Origin: Mucidula mucida
Taxonomy: Eukaryota; Basidiomycota; Agaricomycetes; Agaricales; Physalacriaceae
Assembly (NCBI GenBank): GCA_015501055.1
Contig: JADNYV010000022.1
Location: 248,001-312,000 of the forward strand
Length of the DNA: 64,000 nt
Reading direction: 5' to 3'
The notes below the pieces were generated by a model, which saw only the letters and a program-made list of their open reading frames with translations, was not told where the DNA came from and ran no database searches. Position numbers and translations under genes: made by a program. Positions 22,218 to 33,246 of the stretch are shown here, piece by piece. Position 1 is the first letter of the stretch; every line of letters starts with the position of its first letter.

Positions 22218-24241
22218 TCATAGTGTATATCTGTAGCCTTTGGCCGCTCCAGCGCGCAGCTCACGTTCGATCTCTCGTTCGTTCAACAACACCAAGTGTT
22301 GCCTAAAGACCCAGCACATGCACAAGCCCAAGACACTAGCCACTATGCACACGGCGAAGGATTTCGAATAGGTCGGACCCCATGATAATGGGAATACATA
22401 TCTGGAGAGATACAATCAGTAGTAGTAGATGAAGACAACGACTTGGCACATACGATCCAAATACATTTCCAAGAGATGAGACAGTGTTGATAAGGGCTAA
22501 GCCGACGGCTCGTTTAGCGGGTGGTTGTGAGATGGAGCCACTCGCCCATGCCAGGAAGCAGATGAAGCCAGCATATGACTGTGCTTGGAGGAACCTATCA
22601 TTGAAGTTTGAAACTGTAGCCCTCGAAACCAGGGGGAAACATACAGAGACACATAGCGAACAGCGACATTCATCGTCGACATAGCCATTACGAAGCCCAG
22701 GATTCCTAACAAAAATGATGCTGTAATGTGCTTGAAGCGTTCCCCACGACGATCAGAATGGCTGGAAAATATATGAATAGTGAGTAATTCTGAAGTTGTG
22801 TTTAATTACCGTGATAGAAAAAGAGCAACCAAGGTCGCAAATGCCCATGGCGGTGCACACAACAAGAGTGTAATCTTGGTAGAGTACCCCATGGTTGCCA
22901 TCAGTGTCGGAAAGTACGCGTTGTACGACAACGAACAGACGAGGCTTGTCAACGTCAACGCAAGCCACCATACTTTGCCGTCAGATACGGCAATTGCGAG
23001 CCCAGAGATCTGCTGGGACACAGAAGTGTCCTTGTCATAAAAACCGGTATCTTCCTGTATTCTCCTTATGGCCAATGCTTGCTCAGAGATGGTCAGCCAG
23101 CCCGAGGAGGTGTGAGGGAAGTCGGGAAGGATGAATATCGCAATAACAGCAACCAAGATGGTCAATCCGCCTTCCACAAAGAAAAGCCATCTGGAATACG
23201 TCAACGAAGGTGAAGGCGAAACGTAGTCGAATCTCCCAACCTCCAGGCTGCGTAACCCCACGCCCCTTCCATAGCATCGAGAATAGCAGATGCAATCAAT
23301 GAGCCGAATGCGTTACTGATAAGGCTGCCACAGGAGAGTAACGCGATTCTCTGAGAGAGTTCAGTGCGTTTGTACCATCGCGAGATTAGAAACTGTCGCT
23401 CCGTGAGATACTTTCTGTGCGGAAGAGTATGGAAATACCAGGGCACCAGGAAAGAATGCAGCTTCTACGAATCCTAGAAAGAACCGCGTAGCAACGGCGC
23501 CGACAAAGCTATCAAAGCTGTTCGACTCAAACAAGGTGGCGATTAAGAAGAGACGAACTTGGTCGTAAACCCTTGTTAGGAAGGGTGTCAACTGGCGATT
23601 GAGACACGGAACGAGGGCAAGCACCTGTAGACACCGATATAGCGCCCCAAATTACCATGCACAGAGGTAAATACATTGATGGTTTGCCAATGTATGCCAA
23701 AAACATGTTTCTAAACATAGACTAGTTAGAAGAGTCGTGATGGTGACACTGCTGAAATCAGTAACGAACGATGGAATTTGCATGATGAGGTAGCCGACAT
23801 ATAAGACTGATAGGATGCTTGCGAACTGAGAGCCTTCTAGGTTGAGGTCCTTTTCGAAGCCACGTAACCGAGCTGCACTGACGACCTATAGGTTAGACGA
23901 TATCGGCGTAGAAAATTTCAACTCACGCTGCATTATTCCGGTCAATGTCTACCTAGAAGAATCAGAACCTGTCAAATGGGAGACGCGCGAGAAATGGCAC
24001 GCACAGTTGAGTATGTATATCAAGACCAAGATGGACATGCGCCTATCCAGCTTGCGCAAAAGACGATTTTCGAGGCGTTTTCTTGCTTCTGGCCCGCCAA
24101 ACGCGATATCGGGGTCTGTCGAGGTCAACGACGCGCTTTCATCGTCATGGTCTCTACGACGTTAGCTTTAATACAACACGGATAGATGAGGACGATACCA
24201 GACAGTGGCTGCAAGAGAGGCGCATCTTCTTCGCTGGTCAT
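22218..24241 (-). CDS. MFS transporter, Dal5/ACS family (paralogue 1 of a pair)
   Basis: Twelve-span organic-anion carrier. From ATG 24239-24241 (MTSEEDAPLLQPLS) an acidic cytoplasmic N-terminus leads to RKLDRRMSILVLIYILN and IDRNN (the family's TM1 D-R-N-N motif). Then LRGFEKDLNLEGSQFASILS, SNMFLAYIGKPSMYLPLCM, RFFLGFVEAAFFPGALFLIS, RWYKRTELSQRIALLSCG, WLFFVEGGLTILVAVIAIF, PDFPHTSSGWLTISEQALA, and the late spans ending GAAKGYRYTL at TGA 22218-22220. About ten introns. It is clearly closer to the gene at 54536-56501 than to the permease at 655-3102. The start is 128 bases from the divergent alanyl-tRNA editing gene, so the two may share a promoter region. The substrate is not predictable. Confidence 0.9.
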
Positions 24242-24369
24242 GGTCTGGTGGCGCGCTCAACGTTGAGGAGTAAGTGACCCTAGGCACTGCCAGCAGCATG
24301 GTAGTGAGGCGATAAGATGGCCGGCAGTTAGCGGCAAGCGGCAAGTTAACCTGACTCCGTTCTATCATC

Positions 24370-26041
24370 ATGGCTGCCTCTGCTTTGCTCGTTGCACCTA
24401 CGACACCTCTAGATTATCATAGAATAATTTCACCTACATTGCTCGTGAATCCAGATCCAAAGATCCCCACCCCAGTTGGTATTCTAGCTTGTCAAAGTTC
24501 GTCATCCAAATTCTTGATTCGCTAAATGACTCACTCTTGTATTCTGTAGGAGACCCACTTCTTCGCGAACTTGAAACTAATGTTATCAACTGTATTGTAT
24601 CACAACCTCCACCAGGGCCTGTGGGCAAGAAAGTAAAGAAATCTGTCATAGCGCCGACTTTACCGGATGGTCCTATTCTTGAAGTTATCCTCAAGGATAC
24701 CGTCATCTTCCCAGAAGGAGGCGGTCAGCCAACAGACACTGGAATCATCAAGACTACTGATAGTACCGTCTGGGAAGTTATCCAAGCGAAACGGCATGGT
24801 GGGCATGCCGTGCACTACGTTCGCGTTCCCACCACCACTCCTACAGAGGATGCACTCATGAGCTTCTCTCCAGGAGAAAAAGTGGTTACATCACTAGATC
24901 AAGTTGGTTGGGATAGGCGCTATGACCATGTAATCTTTCGACGCGCCAACTATCTAGTTTTCACTAATTGAGCTTCTAGATGTCAATGCACACGTCGCAA
25001 CATTTGTTGTCGGCATTGATGGAGACGCGACTCAATCTACCCACGCTCTCGTGGTCCTTGACAAGCTATCCCGCCCCTTGTTATGTCGAAGTGCCTCGAG
25101 GAATGACGCTGAAGGAGATCACCTCCATTCAAGCCGAAGCCAATCGCCTGGTCTTTGAAGGCAGAAACATTCATATTGAAGTCGAAGAGCTGGTTCAAGA
25201 AGGGGACCATAGCAAGGTCGTGACCCTAGAAAGCGGGCGCACGGTGGGAAAAAGTCTTCCCGAAGACTATACCGGCGGTGTGAAGCGTGTTGTTGTCATA
25301 GATGGCGTCGACAGCAATCCGTAAGTGTTACCGCCTTCATGTCGAGCGAATTTCGTCACAAATTTATCCTGTAGATGCTGTGGCACCCATCTACCCTCTA
25401 TAAAAAACCTCCAGCTTTTCCTTGTACCGCATACGGAAGCTTTGTCGAGATCTAGCACGACGTCGGCACGTTTGTATTTCTTATCTGGTCCCCGGCTCAT
25501 TACATATCTCGCATCGACTCATGGCTTCTTGACAAGTACATCGTCCATACTCAGCTGCGGGGCGCCTTTGGTTCCCGAAAGGGTGTCCCAGCTGGTAGAC
25601 GAGCGACGAAAGGCAGACAAACGTGCACAGGATGTTGAAAGCGAGCTCGCCAGTCTGCATGTACAGGCTCTGATTTCGGAAGCATCTCATTCAGACGGCC
25701 TGTTCAAGAAACACATACACCGTGTCGATGATTCAGGCAATGTTCTTGGTTTCCTGTCAATGATTGGGCTTCTCTTCGCGGATCAGCTCAAGGCGCAGGC
25801 AGTTACAATCGATTACCTGTTGATTTTCTCTTCATCTCCCTCTGCACAAACCCAGAGCTCTACGAGTGTGGTGGTCATTTTTGGATCTAAAGATGAGTTG
25901 GTCAAGCAAGGAGGAGACGCGCTGAAAGCGAAACAGGGCGTTAAGGGAGGCGGGAAAGGCGCGAGATGGAGCGGTAAGGCAATGGGTGTTTGGAAAGAAT
26001 CTAACAACGCGTCGATAGCTGAAATTTTAGCCACTTTGTAA
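24370..26041 (+). CDS. Alanyl-tRNA editing protein (AlaX/AARSD1-type)
   Basis: Free-standing relative of the alanyl-tRNA synthetase editing domain, which hydrolyses mischarged Ser- or Gly-tRNA-Ala. ATG 24370 opens MAASALLVAPTTPLDYHRII. The first intron splits CAA-A/GA to give CQRDPLLRELETNV. A beta-barrel segment follows (VILKDTVIFPEGGGQPTDTG, the conserved F-P-x-G-G-G-Q-P-x-D), then the zinc site HTSQHLLSA (H-x3-H) and, past an intron, CCGTHLP (C-x3-H). The C-terminal third (VSQLVDERRKADKRAQDVES through GGGKGARWSGKAMG) is the Gly-rich tail of AARSD1-like proteins, ending at TAA 26039-26041. In frame throughout and of normal length. Cytosolic. Confidence 0.92.
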
Positions 26042-26165
26042 GTCTGCGACATTGTAGACTAGTACGATTGTCAATATTTTTACTCAGCAGCTACTGAACC
26101 CCTGAGCCGTTGGCCGTTGCCCTGAGCTCGGCCTACTCTTGCTTTCGCTTCCTGCCTCCTGCCAG

Positions 26166-27967
26166 CACAGTTGTTGTCGCGACACCGGCTACCTATGCCC
26201 GCCTTGATCCCGTGTTCTCTTATGCGATAGAGTCGCTACTCGCTGTCGAACGGGCCTTCTACACTCTGCCCGGCTCAGCCATTATCGAGCGCTATGTTCG
26301 TAGTTCTCACCAAAATGACCCAGGACGCACCCTTCTACAGCTCATTCTATTCGCAATGGTCGGTATGTTTTGCATTGGCACAACCGACGCGATTCTTAGC
26401 GTTTGGCTTGCAGGAGATAGATGAGCTCGTCGCGGACTGGAACCCCGAGGCACTTACAGTGCCATTGGATGCGAAGACCCAACATGAACTTGACTCTGTA
26501 CCTGTCGTCGTCGGCCAGAACGGACCAAAGCCAATCATTCGAGACAATGGTCAGGTCATGAATCTGTCCAGTCTTAATTTCACTGGTCTTTCTGGGAACG
26601 CGCGCATGAAGGAAAGAGGCATCGCTGCTTTGCGCCAATATGCCGTTGGTAGCTGCGGACCAATGCAATTCTATGGTGCTGTTGGTACGTGATTGACATT
26701 ATGATATTCACTCAACTCGTTGACCCGATGCATGTAGATGCTCATTATATCACCGAGATGGACATAGCCGAATTCTTGGTGCTGAAGCTGCTTTTGTCTA
26801 TTCACAAGGCATGGCTAATATCACATCTGTCCTTCCCGCTTTCTGCAAACGCGGCGACATCGTTGTCGCGGACCGTGGCATCAGTTTTCCCATTCAGAAG
26901 GGTATTGAAATCTCACGCTGCACTGTACGGTAGTATGACCACAACGACATCAACAGCTTAGAAGAGGTGTTGAAAAGTGTCGAGAAAGAACGTCGCAAGA
27001 AAGGAGGGAAAGTTACCCGTCAATTCATCGTGACAGAAGGTCTATTTGAGAAGGACGGTCAGATCTCGGATTTACCCAAACTGGTGACTGCATATTTGTA
27101 TTCTCTTCGTTCTGCAGCTCAATGCCATGCAGATCGAGCTGAAGAAAAAGTACAAGTACCGTCTCATTCTTGAAGAGTCTTACTCGTTCGGTGTTCTTGG
27201 TCGTACCGGTCGTGGCTTGACTGAATTATATAACGTCCCAGTAAGCTCATACCATCCAATTTGGTGGCACAATCAATAAGCGTGTTACAGGCTACGGAGG
27301 TAGACATCTTGGTAGGTTGTATGTGCGTCGGCTTGTGTGCTGGCGGAGGTTTATGTGCTGGCTCCAAGTTCGTTATTGCGCACCAGGTACTCGTGTCGCT
27401 TCGTGTTCAACGGACATTCCTTACCTTTGATCTAGCGTGTCAACGGTGCTGGTCTAATTTTCTCTGCTTCGATTCCTCCCCTTCTTGCATGTGCTACATC
27501 TGAAGCTATCGACATTCTCCGCTCGAGTCCATCGCTTTTCGAATGGCTGCAAGAGAATGTCCGAACCGCCCGTACTATACTCGACAGAATTGATTGCATC
27601 ACTATCCCTTCGCATCCAGCCTCGCCGATGATTCACATTCAGATCACAAACTCGCGGTCTTCACTGCTCCCCTCTGCGGCCGACCGGGCTGCGTCGAAGG
27701 CATCCAATCCAGCGTCAATCAGAGATGCAAGCCCTCGGGATTGGGATATTGAAGAAGAAGAGAATCTTCTACAAGCAGTCGTTGAAGAAGCTCCTTCGCA
27801 AGGGGTCTTCATCATGAAGGCGAAGCGATTGAGAGATATGGAGTGTTGAGGCGAAGCCGAGTATTCGCTTGGCTCTGACCAGCGCCTTGACTCGTAAGGA
27901 AACTGAGAAGGCCGTTGGTATTGTCAAGGCTGCACTCGTCAAGGTACTTGTAAAGAGGAGACTCTGA
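26166..27967 (+). CDS. LCB1: Serine palmitoyltransferase subunit LCB1, start unresolved
   Basis: Non-catalytic partner of LCB2 in the ER enzyme that makes 3-ketosphinganine from serine and palmitoyl-CoA, the first step of sphingolipid synthesis. Blocks: [150 protein letters not shown] (no PLP lysine, as expected for LCB1) and [19 protein letters not shown], ending at TGA 27965-27967. No ATG precedes the first conserved block in its frame. A good acceptor at 26165 implies an upstream first exon, perhaps ATGGAGCG at 25966 inside the neighbour's 3' end. Defects: one base short at 26778-26779, TAG at 26931-26933 where Tyr is expected, and a shift at 27843-27847. Confidence 0.88.
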
Positions 27968-27995
27968 TCTATGTCTTGTATACCGCATAGAATAT

Positions 27996-28263
27996 CTAAT
28001 TTGCTCGGATGTTTTTTGCTCGCCCCAATTCGGCATTCAACGCCACAGATGAAAAGTTGTATCTGGCCTTGCAACTGCTTGAAGCTGCACTTGAGATATG
28101 AGAAGGTCCTGGCATCCGACATAATAGGCAGAGCTTCGTGAATATACGCGAGGGCCGATAGGTGTTCCCATAGATCGGGCCATGCCATGGTGTTATCAAA
28201 GAACGTCATTGAGGGTATGACCGACAGAGCGTATGAGGAGGAGAACACAGTAAGTCCGGCCAT
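27996..28263 (-). CDS. Small unidentified gene
   Basis: Between LCB1 (+) and the Dbp8 helicase (+), the minus strand has ATG 28261-28263 (MAGLTVFSSSYALSVIPSMT), preceded by a 30-base intron-like stretch, and a plausible C-terminal exon reading KARYNFSSVALNAELGRAKN to TAG at 27996. The two are in different frames and an intron or indel must join them. An alternative join after MAGLT, with acceptor near 28130, gives a short helical protein of about 50 residues. Such small helical proteins with Ala/Leu/Arg ends occur in kinetochore and vesicle complexes, but I cannot name one. Existence is uncertain; it could be antisense noise. Confidence 0.3.
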
Positions 28264-28358
28264 AATTTGTTTAGACTGTGTAACGCATAACACCTGTGAT
28301 GCTTACCTATGACCGTATTATCTTTCTTCCTCCTGCTCTGCCACTGCTCAGATAGTCA

Positions 28359-30255
28359 ATGATGAAGCGACGAACATTAGACACGGAGGATCTCTGGCGG
28401 CGCCCAACAAAGCGCACAAAATCTTCACATACTAGCGACGAATCTGACGCTGAACTGGGTAGCGATAACGACGAGGACAACGAGCAAATGAACGAGCCGA
28501 GGCAGTCTCTAAGCCAGGACCATGCTCTATCCGATCTCTCGCGGTTCAAGTCTAAAATGACATACAACGCACTTCCTGAAGTGCCCAAGTCACGACAACC
28601 CACCTCTTTCGCGGACTTGGGAATATCGACACCCTTACAGACAGCGCTTGAACGCATGTCTATACGGTCACCGACTGAAGTGCAGACGTCATGCATACCA
28701 GTGTTATTAGCGGGTGCGTTTAGATTTCTTCATTGTTAGTAGCTTATTTACGAGAAGCAGGCAGAGACTGTATAGGTAATGCCAAGACAGGATCTGGGAA
28801 AACTATTGCATTCGCCATACCTATTCTTCAAAAGCTCTCGGTCGATCCCTATGGTATCTTTGCATTAGTGCTTACACCGACTAGGTAAATTGTCGTGATT
28901 TGATGCTGTACATTGACTCATATGTTTTCAGAGAATTGGCCTTTCAAATATCTGAGCAATTCGCAGTTCTTGGTGCTCCCTTGAACATTCGTACCTCTGT
29001 TATTGTGGGGGGTATGGATATGATGAGCCAAAGTCTTGAACTTGGGAACCGTCCTCATGTCGTGGTAGCCACCCCCGGTAGATTAGTAGATCACCTCAAT
29101 AGTAGTATCGGAGAGTGGGATCTCTCTCGAGTCAAATTCTTGGTACGTGTGACTTTCCGCGAGACAATTTCAGTTTACTTGAATCAAGGAATAGGTCCTC
29201 GACGAGGCGGATCGTCTGCTCACCCCGACCTTCGCACCGGCGCTTGCTCGGTTATTCGGTGTCCTTCCTCGACTGAGACAGACATGCCTTTTTACAGCGA
29301 CAATAACAGAGTCTATCGAGAATATTGCTGCGGCTACCCCCCAGCCTGGAAAACAGAAACCGTTTATTCATAGGATGACAGAGACGTTAGTGCACGTTCA
29401 ACTTGACTGCTTCTCCTAAGTGTTCATGATAGTGCAGCATAGAGACGGTTTCGACTCTAAAGCAGCTATATCTCCTTGTCCCCTCGCATGTCAGAGAGTC
29501 GTATCTCTTCTATTTGTTGTGTAACCCACCGGAAGAGACTCTCTCAATGCGGCGCGCCCCGCCGGAACCCGCTGAGCGATCGCGGAAAGTGCAGAAGAAC
29601 AGGCAGGAAAAGAAGAAAGGGACAACAGAAGACGCCCTTCCAGAGCAGCCGCCACCGACCATTATTTTCTGTAATCGACCACGCACAGCGGCCTATTTGA
29701 CACTGGTGCTGAAGACAATGTCGATCCGAAGTACAGCACTACATTCTCGGTTAACACAGCGGGAACGGCTGTCATCGCTGTCGCTTTTTCGGGCTTCCGT
29801 CGTTCCCGTTCTCATTTCAACAGATGTTGGAGGACGAGGGCTCGATATCGAGGATGTTGCAATGGTCATAAATTGGGACATACCTCAGGAGCCAGAAGAG
29901 TATACACATAGGGTAGGTCGTACTGCGCGCGCAGGGAAGAGTGGTGTGGCCATCAGCTTCGTAACGGAACGCGATGAGGAGCGCGTACTAAAGATAGAGG
30001 GCAGAATCAGTGAGTGGTGTGCTTTTGTTAAGATCCGGGCAGCCAATTGTTCCCGGCAGACACCAAACTTGTGGAAATGACGCTACCAGAAAGTAAAGTG
30101 TTGGCGAATCTGAACGCAGTATCGACAGCCAAGCGGCTCGCAACGATGGTGAGAATAGGCAGTACAGGAAGCTATTACGACTGACGTCATGGTAGGAACT
30201 ACACGACACAAACTTTGGAAAGAGAGAACAGGTGAACCAGGCAAAACGGCAGTAG
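28359..30255 (+). CDS. DBP8: DEAD-box RNA helicase Dbp8 (DDX49-type)
   Basis: Nucleolar ATP-dependent RNA helicase needed for 18S rRNA processing and 40S assembly. ATG 28359 opens [20 protein letters not shown], then an acidic low-complexity region. Q motif: [20 protein letters not shown] with [14 protein letters not shown]. Motif I AKTGSGKT, Ia PTRELAFQ, Ib [28 protein letters not shown] (TAT instead of the common SAT), [42 protein letters not shown]. The C-terminus ends NQAKRQ at TAG 30253-30255. All introns splice in frame with GT-AG ends. Length (about 500 residues) and the short tail fit Dbp8 better than Dbp3 or Rrp3. Confidence 0.92.
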
Positions 30256-30533
30256 GCCGACTCGGGGTGGGTGTGATCGGGTAGAATGAGACACACACTG
30301 GAGTTCATGCCGAAAAAGGAAAGGTCGGCTTGTGGCTTACATACACATCACGACACGCGATACTCGCTTTAGGGCAGCAATTCAAAACCTCCCACTCCAC
30401 CTTCGCCTTCCCCCATCATCCTCTTTAATACAACTTTTCATTATTTTTCGCCCTTTCCTCGCGCTGTGCACATACACGAAGACGATCCTTGTCGCAATCG
30501 TCACTGAAAGCTCGTTTATTCACTCTGGTTCAC
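30256..30533. other. Intergenic, Dbp8 3' end / BTB promoter
   Basis: About 280 bases, pyrimidine-rich toward the BTB gene (30380-30450). No gene seen. Confidence 0.35.
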
Positions 30534-31722
30534 ATGGATATGCAAGAATGGGACACGACTATCCCTTTCTCACCAGATTCGTACGATTCAGACGGCCAGG
30601 ATGGGCTGCCTTCCGCGAAACGTTCAAGTTATCGCGCGCGAAGACAGCCTGTTACGCAGGTGCCGACACCACCCGTAAGTCTCTCCTCATATTCACCTGC
30701 GAGTAATGGTCCCAACTCAAATCGTTCAGGATTCCATGAATAATTCACCCGTTTGCGATGATTCCAGCAACAGCAGCGACGATAGCATGTTTGTTTCGGT
30801 GTCGACGACTTTTTATCCTGGCGCGCAAAATCATTCTCTTCCGCCCGACGTCACGCTCCTCACCCAGGATAATGTCTTCTTCTATGTACATTCCCCAGTC
30901 TTGCTCGCAGCATCCACGAACTGCTTCAGATCCCTCATTCCAGTCGTCCCAGTATCCGTTAAAGAGCACGGACCGATCGTTCATGTAGCGGAATCCTCGC
31001 CCATCATGAACATCATTCTCCACACCGTTTACGACATGTCATGTACCCACTACACACCTTCCTTCGACACGCTCGCCACCGCTGTAAAACAATTTCCTGC
31101 CTATGGCCTCGACCTTAAAACTTATGTGACGCCTCAGAGGCCTCTCTTCACCCATCTATTATCGCAAGCTCCGTTATATCCCATCGAACTGTACGCGTTG
31201 GCGTCATATTTCAACCTGTACGACCTTGCGGTCTCCACTTCGTCACATCTTCTTTCATACCAGCTTTCAGGGCTCAGCGATGAGCTTGTTGACCGCATTG
31301 GACCCCGCTATCTCAAACGTCTCTTCTTCCTCCACATAGGACGGGCTGATGCACTCAAGAGGATACTGCTTCCCCCTCCTCCGCCACATCCTCCTACCCC
31401 GTGGTGTGGTTTCGAAGAGCAAAAGAAGTTAACTCGGGCTTGGGCCCTTGCTTCAGCCTATCTAGCATGGGACGCAAGACCTGGTACGTTCAACGTTGCG
31501 TCATTCTTTCCTTGCAGTCCGTACTGAGTACTCCCTAGATCTGTCCGTCGGTAGCGTGGAATCCGCTCTTAGCCCTCTAGCAGATCACATAACCTGCCAG
31601 CTCTGCAAGGCATCTCTCAATGAACGAGTGAAAAATCTGGTTGTGCAGTGGTCTGTCGTCAAAGTAAGCAGCATGCTCGCCTCTTCTTACTCGATCTCAT
31701 CCAATTTTAGCGTACAATTTGA
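30534..31722 (+). CDS. BTB/POZ-domain protein
   Basis: ATG 30534 opens MDMQEWDTTIPFSPDSYDSD, a Ser/Asp-rich leader of about 70 residues. The BTB fold follows: PPDVTLLTQDNVFFYVHSPV, LLAASTNCFRSLIPV, VHVAESSPIMNIILHTVYDM. The C-terminal helical part (PIELYALASYFNLYDLAVST, SYQLSGLSDELVDRIGPRYL) matches the large BTB family expanded in Agaricomycetes, whose members are thought to be adaptors or regulators without a known enzymatic role. Three introns, all GT-AG. The last exon is three codons (CGT ACA ATT) before TGA 31720-31722. A Pro run (LLPPPPPHPPTP) marks a loop. Specific function unknown. Confidence 0.82.
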
Positions 31723-32188
31723 CTCGCCATCCATACCTGCGATCTCCGTTGTTCGCACATGCTCTGCGCTTCTGCCCGCTGCTCTCGCGTTTTTCTCATA
31801 GATTTTCGGGTCTCAACCCCTGCATCACATTGTATCAACACATCTCTCTTTCCTTTTGCTCTCGTGCCCCTGTCATTCACGCATCGCACAATTGCCATTC
31901 ATCTCCTGCATTCACGATACCGAAACTGTATACTATCCGCACATATCCGGAACCGGGCTTCTGCCAAATTTCTCCTCTGGTTCATTAGGGTATACGGGGC
32001 ATCCACTCGCATTATGAGTTATTTTGTTGTAACATTACCATTCTTCACGCATCCATACACGCATTACACATGTAGCCTCCTCGACTTAGCACACGAATGA
32101 AATATGTCCAACCGCCAGCATGGCCTTCATTTCTCTGGGATTATATTGTATATGAGGAGAGGGTATATTTGTTCTGTTTTGTTGGTCA
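31723..32188. other. Convergent 3' flanks, no gene seen
   Basis: About 465 bases between the ends of the BTB gene (+) and Mob1 (-). AT-rich with some pyrimidine tracts. I see no gene, repeat or structured element. Confidence 0.35.
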
Positions 32189-33246
32189 CTATCTTGATTT
32201 ATCTTCGGCCAAGATGGCCTCATTGAGCTCATCTAAAGGTGCCAGTTCCTTCTTGTCAACGAGATCAAACTACGGAGACCAACGTGAGTGAAAATTCTGT
32301 CAGTAGTGGATCTGTCAACGTACCTCGTTGATGAATAGGAAAAAATGCCGATAGCTTGTATTGAGATGGGCTAGATGAAGCGTCATTTATGACAATGGTA
32401 ATGAGATTGAAATACACACCTTCAATTCCCAGGGCGCATATATGGTCAAAGTGGTTACTGTATATATGGGCATAGACGCGGAACAGTCGCCTGACGATAG
32501 TGCGCACGGTGTCTCTGAAGTTCTTCGGAAATGGTACGCCTAGCAACTGGTGAGCAAGGGACGCAACAGAAGGGGACCATTCAAACCAATTTTGTTTGGG
32601 AAAACGGCTTCGTTCTCGAGAAGATTCTGTGCCCAGTTCATGAGTGCGTCGACATACTCAGGGGCAGGGAGTTTAGTCGGTCGTTTATACTTGTCGCCAT
32701 CTTCCCATAGATATTCGTATCTGCGTGATGTATACTTTAGGCAGGCAAGTGGTGTTTGTGGCAACGCGCATACCGTGGACCAGCAGACATGATGGGACAC
32801 TGTGCTTTGATGTGAATGATACCGATTGGGACAAGGCGCTACGTACTTCTTCGCGGGTACAGAACTCGGTTACGGTCCCATATAGCATGTTCAGGTGGTT
32901 GAAAAAGTCGACCGCTAGACAGACGAGGTGGGCGGCGAGTTGAGTAATCTATGAGAGGGACATACTGTGCACGGCAAGCCATTCATTGGTGTCTTCCCCT
33001 TCCGGTAGCTGCACAGCAAGTCTGAGGTTGCCGGATCCCTGCTCGGGTGTGAGATTTATGACTACATCCAACCGTACTGTGGCGCACCAGTGTAGCTTCG
33101 GCATACTTCCGAAGTTGATACTGTTTCGTTCCCTCCGGAACGTCCTTTCTAGGCTTGAAGGTGCGAGTTTTGCCGCTGGATAGGGATTAGATTTGTGATG
33201 ATAGTCAGTGACTTTCTGTTTCTTACAGGCCAAAGAAGGAAGACAT
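32189..33246 (-). CDS. MOB1: Mob1 family kinase activator
   Basis: Scaffold and activator of NDR/LATS kinases (Dbf2, Cbk1), acting in mitotic exit, septation and polarity. Read leftward from ATG 33244-33246 (MSSFFGL), spliced to GKTRTFKPRKDVPEGTKQYQ, then LRKYAEATL, GSGNLRLAVQLPEGEDTNEW, VDFFNHLNMLYGTVTEFCTR, ECPIMSAGPRYEYLWEDG, KLPAPEYVDALMNWAQNLL, GVPFPKNFRDTVRTIVRRLF, RVYAHIYSNHFDHICALGIE and AHLNTSYRHFFLFINE, ending ILAEDKSR at TAG 32189-32191. The zinc-binding residues of Mob proteins (C-x4-C, H-x4-H) are visible in EFCTREECP and HIYSNH. All exons join in frame. About 215 residues, normal for Mob1. Confidence 0.95.
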
